NCBI GenBank assembly: GCA_005223375.1
Contig: RXOD01006298.1
Span: 1 to 10,745, forward strand
DNA length: 10,745 bases
Origin: Amoebophrya sp. AT5.2
Taxonomy: Eukaryota; Sar; Dinophyceae; Syndiniales; Amoebophryaceae
Direction: 5' to 3'
The translations under genes and the position numbers were made by a program. Numbering within the stretch: the stretch's first letter is position 1; each line of letters begins with the position of its first letter. Below, piece by piece: positions 7,197-10,745 of the stretch. The notes beneath the pieces are model-generated. The model was not told where the DNA came from. It saw only the letters and a program-made list of their open reading frames with translations, and searched no databases.

Positions 7197-9402
7197 TCAC
7201 ATCGGTTGCGTCATGGGCATGCTTCCGAATTCTCCGGGGCCTTTCGAGAACGGGGCGGGGCTGTTCTGGGCGCTGCGTGGCCGGTCAAACATGTTCGGGT
7301 TGGAGTTTCCGGCCGGCGGCATGCTCATGCCCATAGGACCACCCATCGGCCCCGGGCTCTTCGAGGGCGACTGGGGCCCTCCTGCGCCGAAGACGCTAGC
7401 CGTGCTGTTCTTCGGCACCACGTTCGCGAACCTTTGTTTACAACATTTTGTTTCTAAGTATTGCTAGGTATACATCATGGAAAGGATCGAGAGATATAAA
7501 GAAAGTAGTAGTACATGTTCGGCTGTGTGGGTCCCCCGGTGGCTTCCTGCATTTTCTGCTGCAACGCCTGCGCGACCTGATCGAGCTGACCACCCTTGCG
7601 CGCCACCAGCTGCTCAACCGTAGGTTTCTGAAGGACGGGATGGAGAAAACTATGTCCTTCGAATGCTTGTGCTTGTCCTTCGCAAACCAACGCAATCAAT
7701 TTCAATTTTACAGAAATATAAAAAATTAAAATCAATCGGTCGTACTCGTACATAGCTCCTTTAGATAGGTCTCACCTTAACCGCGGCTGCGATGGCTTTT
7801 TCTTTCTCGCTCTGGCTGCCAGCGGCGTAGAAGACCGCGAACCCGAAGGCGACTTTGTTGACCAAATCCGCCACATTGTAGATCCCGTTCAGAACTTCCT
7901 CCTCGTTCGCGCCACCGAGGTTCCCCGCGACGTAGCCAATGGGGTACAGCGCCCACCCAAGAACAATGATCAACCGCAAAATCTCAAACGCCAACTGGGC
8001 CTCCGGCTTGCGAAACTCGCGGAGGGCCTTGGCAGAACCAGACTGGACGCTGCGAAAGGGAAAGCGAAAGGGATTGATATTGGTCTTTCTATCATCAATT
8101 CCGGCTCAGTTCCAGTTGATTGAGTTTGACTTGGAGTTTGAGTATGAGAACAATTGGTACGACTACGACGTACTACCCTTAGAAATAGAAGAACAAGAAG
8201 AACAAGATGAAAAATAGTACCCTGACCCAACTACAACTGGGCTTCCTTTGCAGCAATTATCGATAATGAATATCAATACCCCGCCTTTTTGAGTGCCATT
8301 TCCATTTGTTCTTTTCTTTTTCTTTCCTCCTTCTTGTCGTCCGATTCCGCTCCCTCCTCTGCGTCTTCCTTGCCGGACAGGCGGGCGAGGAACTTTTTGG
8401 CTTCGTCCAGCGAGAGGCGGGAGGAGATCTTGGACGCTTCGCCGAAATAGACCTCCCATGCGATGTAAATGTGCATGAACACACCGCAGCAAAACGCCAC
8501 CCACTTGTCCATCACCTCAGTCTCCCCCTGTCGTGGATCGACAAGAATGGATTGAAAACTCCAACACCAGCATTAAAAGTGAGTGCTTCCTATGACCTCC
8601 ACCATCTTCATTCGGTAACGGTAACACGACGGTCGCCCGATAACAAGTACCATGTATCCGAACACCAGCATGAGGATCGATGAGAACATGAGTCGGAAGA
8701 AGAGGTTGGCCCCGATCGGGGAGCGGCCCTCCGGGTTTGCGGCGCAGAGGATCAGGTAGAACTGGGTGACTTGCATCGGGACCGTGATCAGCCAGTCCAT
8801 GTACCGGTACACCGTGGGGGCCTTGTGCGTCTCCGCCCAAATGTCCTTCATGTACGTGTAGTGGTGCCAAGCCACACCTGTTGATCGATGACGAGGACGA
8901 TTTGTGATAAAAAAATATTACAATTTCCCCGCAGGCGACTGCCGCGAAAGTAGGGGAGCCAAAAGGGAGCCATGATACTTGGGGCCAGTGCTCGTTTTGA
9001 GGACCTTGCTTCGTACAAATCAAAAACCACATACAAACGTATGCAGCAACTATCGGAAGAATAGCCTTCATAGCTAGGTTCAAAATGTGCCACGAGTTGT
9101 TCCGAAAAATTAATACCGGTGACCAGGCCGGCGACGATCATGCTGTTTGCCCAGCGTTTTGGCACGAGGAAGACCTGGAAGAAGAAGAAGACGGTGGCCG
9201 CCAGCTGCATGCTCGCCGCGAGCCAGAAACTCAAGCCGATGTGGTCATCCGTGTCCAGTGCGACGGCGAGTTTCCGCAAAATTCCTTTGTCCGTGGCAAG
9301 GGCGATACCGTCCTGGATGCCCTCCAATTTGTCCTGCAGCACATTCAGGTCGGGCTGCGCGAACATGGAGCTGCTTGGAGTATGCGGGGAGAGACCGCTC
9401 AT
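7197..9402 (-). CDS. Microbial (type I) rhodopsin, proteorhodopsin-like, six exons, 460 aa
   Basis: Seven-helix retinal protein. Exons on the minus strand are 9402-9117, 8877-8651, 8527-8280, 8049-7776, 7627-7515 and 7431-7197, totalling 1383 nt (460 codons plus stop). All introns are GT-AG and all junctions keep frame. Helix A includes SFWLAASMQLAATVFFFF (58-75). The exon 1/2 junction restores GLVTGVAWHHY (92-102), with H101 matching His75 of proteorhodopsin. Helix C has RYMDWLITVPMQ (120-131). FGYM|GETE joins exons 2 and 3. Helix E has WEVYFGEASK (195-204), helix F GWALYPIGY (285-293), and helix G YNVADLVNK, with D315 and the retinal-binding K319. Acceptor D123 and T127 are present, but the donor position is Q134 and the spectral-tuning position is Q131. 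The protein has an extended N-terminus (about 53 residues), a charged E-F loop of about 67 residues, and a 115-residue tail. Family identity is certain. Exons 1-4 are well supported, and the last two exons and the exact start are less sure. Retention of intron 4 would end the protein at 7761 as VRPI (349 aa). A membrane location follows from the family; proton pumping versus sensing is not settled. Confidence 0.93.
7432..7514 (-). other. Rhodopsin intron 5 (83 nt, GT-AG)
   Basis: The donor is GAACAT|GTACTACT and the acceptor AAACAAAG|GTTCGC. The split codon AT|G restores Met383 and creates PNMF, a tetrapeptide that recurs at 428-431 in the last exon. The pyrimidine tract is poor, so this is the least certain rhodopsin junction. 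If it is not spliced, the frame ends soon after at a TGA in exon 5 read-through. Confidence 0.6.
7628..7775 (-). other. Rhodopsin intron 4 (148 nt, GT-AG, phase 0)
   Basis: The donor GTTAAG|GTGAGACC is the most canonical in the window. The acceptor CCCGTCCTTCAG|AAACC has a clear pyrimidine tract. If retained, the frame stops after four codons at 7761, so both a 349-aa and a 460-aa product are possible. Confidence 0.75.
8050..8279 (-). other. Rhodopsin intron 3 (230 nt, GT-AG) with near-terminal inverted repeats
   Basis: The donor is GGCGGG|GTATTGAT. The acceptor CCCTTTCGCAG|CGTCC follows a good pyrimidine tract. The phase (2 then 1) restores a Gly codon. A 9-nt perfect inverted repeat, ATTGATATT and AATATCAAT, lies directly after the donor GT (8277-8269) and 23 nt before the end of the intron (8081-8073). 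The intron also holds short GAAGAACAA tandem copies (plus strand, near 8188-8205). A weaker alternative donor, CT|GTCCGG at 8378, has the same phase and would shorten the E-F loop by 33 residues. Confidence 0.8.
8528..8650 (-). other. Rhodopsin intron 2 (123 nt, GT-AG, phase 0)
   Basis: The donor is TACATG|GTACTTGT and the acceptor CCACGACAG|GGGGAG. The junction falls between helices D and E and gives FGYMGETE, matching FGYMGEAG of proteorhodopsin. Confidence 0.9.
8878..9116 (-). other. Rhodopsin intron 1 (239 nt, GT-AG, phase 1)
   Basis: The donor is ACCG|GTATTAAT and the acceptor TCAACAG|GTGTGG. Removing it turns a frame that diverges from the family after helix B into the expected GLVTGVAWHHY sequence. 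No clear terminal inverted repeat was seen by eye. Confidence 0.9.
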
Positions 9403-9510
9403 GACGACAAATAAGCAGAAGCTGCTCCTGTTGACTGATGTTGAGGTTGATAAACTATCTTTCTTCTACGAAGCCCTGTGCCCTTCCAGTCGGTTTCAGT
9501 TTTTTAGGTA

Positions 9511-9529
9511 CATCATCATCATCATCATC
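9511..9529 (+). repeat. CAT microsatellite
   Basis: About six CAT units in a row in the spacer upstream of the rhodopsin start. Confidence 0.9.
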
Positions 9530-9757
9530 TTCCTCTCTCAGTCGCTGTTCGTGCTCTCCCTCTTGCCGTCGCCCGTAGAGGCAATAATGAAAAAGAGACT
9601 GATCATTGCTGTGGTAGCTGCAGCAGCGAAGACTAGATCTATACCCAGTTCGGAATCGGAAACCCCCGAAACGCTAACGCATATCGATATCCATATTTTT
9701 TCATGCTAGTACTCTCATCTGCCGCTCCAAGAAGCGTGCTTCGCTTCCTCTTTAAGC

Positions 9758-9812
9758 GCCCCTCATCGTCTCCGTCTGCCTGTAAGTGACTTGCCGCGTG
9801 CCCCTCATCGTC
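9758..9812 (+). repeat. 13-nt direct repeat, two copies 42 nt apart
   Basis: GCCCCTCATCGTC is at 9758-9770 and again at 9800-9812, inside the region upstream of the rhodopsin gene. A small GAAGC-GT-GCTTC hairpin sits just before it at 9731-9742. Confidence 0.7.
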
Positions 9813-10114
9813 CGCGGAGTCAAAAAGTGGACGATGCGATGGCGGTCGCGCGGTGGGAGCGTGGTCCCTCGGATCTCAGCGAGACAGGACCTTGCTTACA
9901 ACATTTCTATTTTTCTGTTTAGTGCTCCACGCCAATTGTTTTGCACTTCCACCTTGTAAATTTGCAGATCGAGATTATTCTTCTTCTTGACTGTCTGTGG
10001 ATAGATGTTCTTGTTCTTGTTCCTAGGAGTTGCCTGAGTCATGAGTCAGTGTCTATCCTGTTGTTGGTTTAAGTTCATGTTATTTACGTTTATTACTTAC
10101 TTATACTCGTCTAT

Positions 10115-10258
10115 ACTAGTGCTGCTCCTGCTGAGGGTCTGGAATACTAGTGGGTCATTAGTTGTCACTCCCTGATGCTGCAGGCGCGGGCGCGGCGATT
10201 TACCTTCCTCCACCGAGTGTGTACTAGTGGAAGTTCGCCTCGTGATCTTCACTAGTAC
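10115..10258. repeat. Cluster of four ACTAGT palindromes ending in a strong hairpin
   Basis: ACTAGT occurs at 10115, 10146, 10223 and 10251. The last two lie in inverted arms, GTACTAGTGGAAG (10221-10233) and CTTCACTAGTAC (10247-10258). These can pair over 12 bp with one bulged G and a 13-nt loop. Confidence 0.8.
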
Positions 10259-10475
10259 CTTCTTTCTATTCCTATTCCTTTTTTTTTTTACTTGCGACTT
10301 GCGGAGTCCGTCGGTGGTTCTTTTCACTTTCACTTTCGAGCCACGCCCACGAGCACGAGCGGCATCGCGCTTGAGCAGCAAAAGCAAATGTTGCTCCACT
10401 ATTAAAGTTTACGTTCACCATCGTGGATATCTTGATTCAAGACTTCCAAACGAATAATATGGATTGTCCTCGTCC

Positions 10476-10745
10476 TCACCCAATCACGATCATTTGTCCA
10501 CCTCCGCTCTCGGCCGACTTTCTGTTTGGGGATTGCCTCGTTGCGGACGTTCTCTTGTTCTGGCTGGGCGTGTTTTGCTTCAACACGATTTCCATGCCGC
10601 CCGACTTGCCGTCCCCGATTGATATTCCTCCCGTCTCCGGATTCATCACGATCGAGCTTTTTCGCTTCCCCCCATTACCGCCACCACCCCCATTGCTCCC
10701 GCCCCCGAAGGTGATGCCCCCATTGCCCCCACCTCCCAGCGAAAT
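10476..10745 (-). CDS. C-terminal part of a Gly/Asn-rich protein, partial at the right edge
   Basis: The minus strand is open from the right edge for 89 codons to a TGA at 10478-10476. Residues 1-26 of this fragment are GGGGNGG / GGGSNGGGGG-type repeats. A basic KRKSS follows, then MNPETGGISIGDGKSGGMEI, a Lys/Arg/Ser stretch, and GGGQMIVIG. It has no internal Met start that looks right, so it continues outside the window. The last codons contain ATTGG|GTGAGG, a good splice donor, so TGA may be intronic. The plus-strand frame over it (10526-10714) is a shadow. Function unknown. Confidence 0.55.
   Translation of the reverse strand: MSLGGGGNGGITFGGGSNGGGGGNGGKRKSSIVMNPETGGISIGDGKSGGMEIVLKQNTPSQNKRTSATRQSPNRKSAESGGGQMIVIG

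Larger units (their letters stand above)
9403..10475. other. Non-coding spacer upstream of the rhodopsin gene
   Basis: Apart from the repeats listed separately, I see no gene here. It should hold the 3' end of the gene to the right and the promoter and 5' leader of the rhodopsin gene. No TATA-like or spliced-leader sequence could be assigned. The frame upstream of the rhodopsin ATG stays open for about a dozen codons, so a slightly earlier start cannot be excluded. Confidence 0.6.

Noticed and set aside
8878..9000. TTTTGGCTC in rhodopsin intron 1 as a possible dinoflagellate spliced-leader relic
   Set aside because: Only a short core resembles the leader; the flanking bases do not match and it lies inside an intron.
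9119..9709. 196-codon plus-strand ORF opposite rhodopsin exon 1
   Set aside because: Antisense to a certain coding exon. The part beyond it is low-complexity (Ile from the CAT repeat).
10097..10399. 100-codon basic minus ORF
   Set aside because: Lys/Arg/Ser content comes from an A-run and the ACTAGT repeats. There is no protein-like pattern.
165..10491. CCCAATCACGATC found near 170 (minus) and at 10479 (plus) as a distant inverted pair
   Set aside because: A single 13-nt inverted match is about what chance gives in 10.7 kb, and flanks do not extend it.
1..10745. tRNA, rRNA, CRISPR array or bacterial operon signals
   Set aside because: None seen by eye. Introns show the DNA is eukaryotic, so ribosome-binding sites and operons are not expected.

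Overview
The window looks like nuclear DNA of a microbial eukaryote (protist). The clearest gene is a type I (microbial) rhodopsin on the minus strand. It becomes readable only after five introns are removed, and all five junctions keep the reading frame and restore known rhodopsin motifs. Every gene I can support (four supported and one doubtful small ORF) lies on the minus strand. One-way gene order, GC-rich exons, AT/pyrimidine-rich introns and a proteorhodopsin-class eukaryotic rhodopsin fit a marine alveolate (dinoflagellate or syndinian-like) best, but this is inference. I found no dinoflagellate spliced-leader sequence, tRNA, rRNA or CRISPR array.  Layout in transcription order, from the right end leftwards: (1) 10745-10476, the 3' part of a Gly/Asn-rich gene that enters from the right edge. 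(2) 10475-9403, about 1.07 kb of non-coding DNA with an ACTAGT cluster and hairpin, a CAT microsatellite and a 13-nt direct repeat. (3) 9402-7197, the rhodopsin gene: six exons, 460 residues predicted. (4) 7196-5985, 1.2 kb with no convincing gene. (5) 5984-5685, a doubtful 99-residue ORF that may be a first exon. (6) 5684-4402, mostly non-coding, with two short repeat arrays. (7) 4401-3051, a three-exon gene for an unrecognised, partly coiled-coil protein. (8) 3050-2527, a spacer. (9) 2526-280, a long exon for an acidic/Ser-Ala-rich/Lys-Ala-rich protein, which probably continues through a GC-AG intron into another exon running off the left edge (189-1).  The most interesting content is the rhodopsin. 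It keeps the retinal lysine and the proton-acceptor Asp. It has Gln at the position matching the carboxylic proton donor of proteorhodopsin (a D-T-Q triad), and Gln at the position matching the blue-tuning site. It also has a charged cytoplasmic E-F loop of about 67 residues and a 115-residue Gly/Pro/Met-rich C-terminal tail. Together these suggest a blue-absorbing, slow-cycling or signalling rhodopsin rather than a plain proton pump. A second theme is intron structure: most donors read GTAYT rather than GTAAGT, one intron carries near-terminal inverted repeats, and one putative GC-AG intron lies exactly between 7-nt direct repeats and holds an internal hairpin. That is the look expected of introner-like mobile introns. 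Nothing indicates that the neighbouring genes work together.
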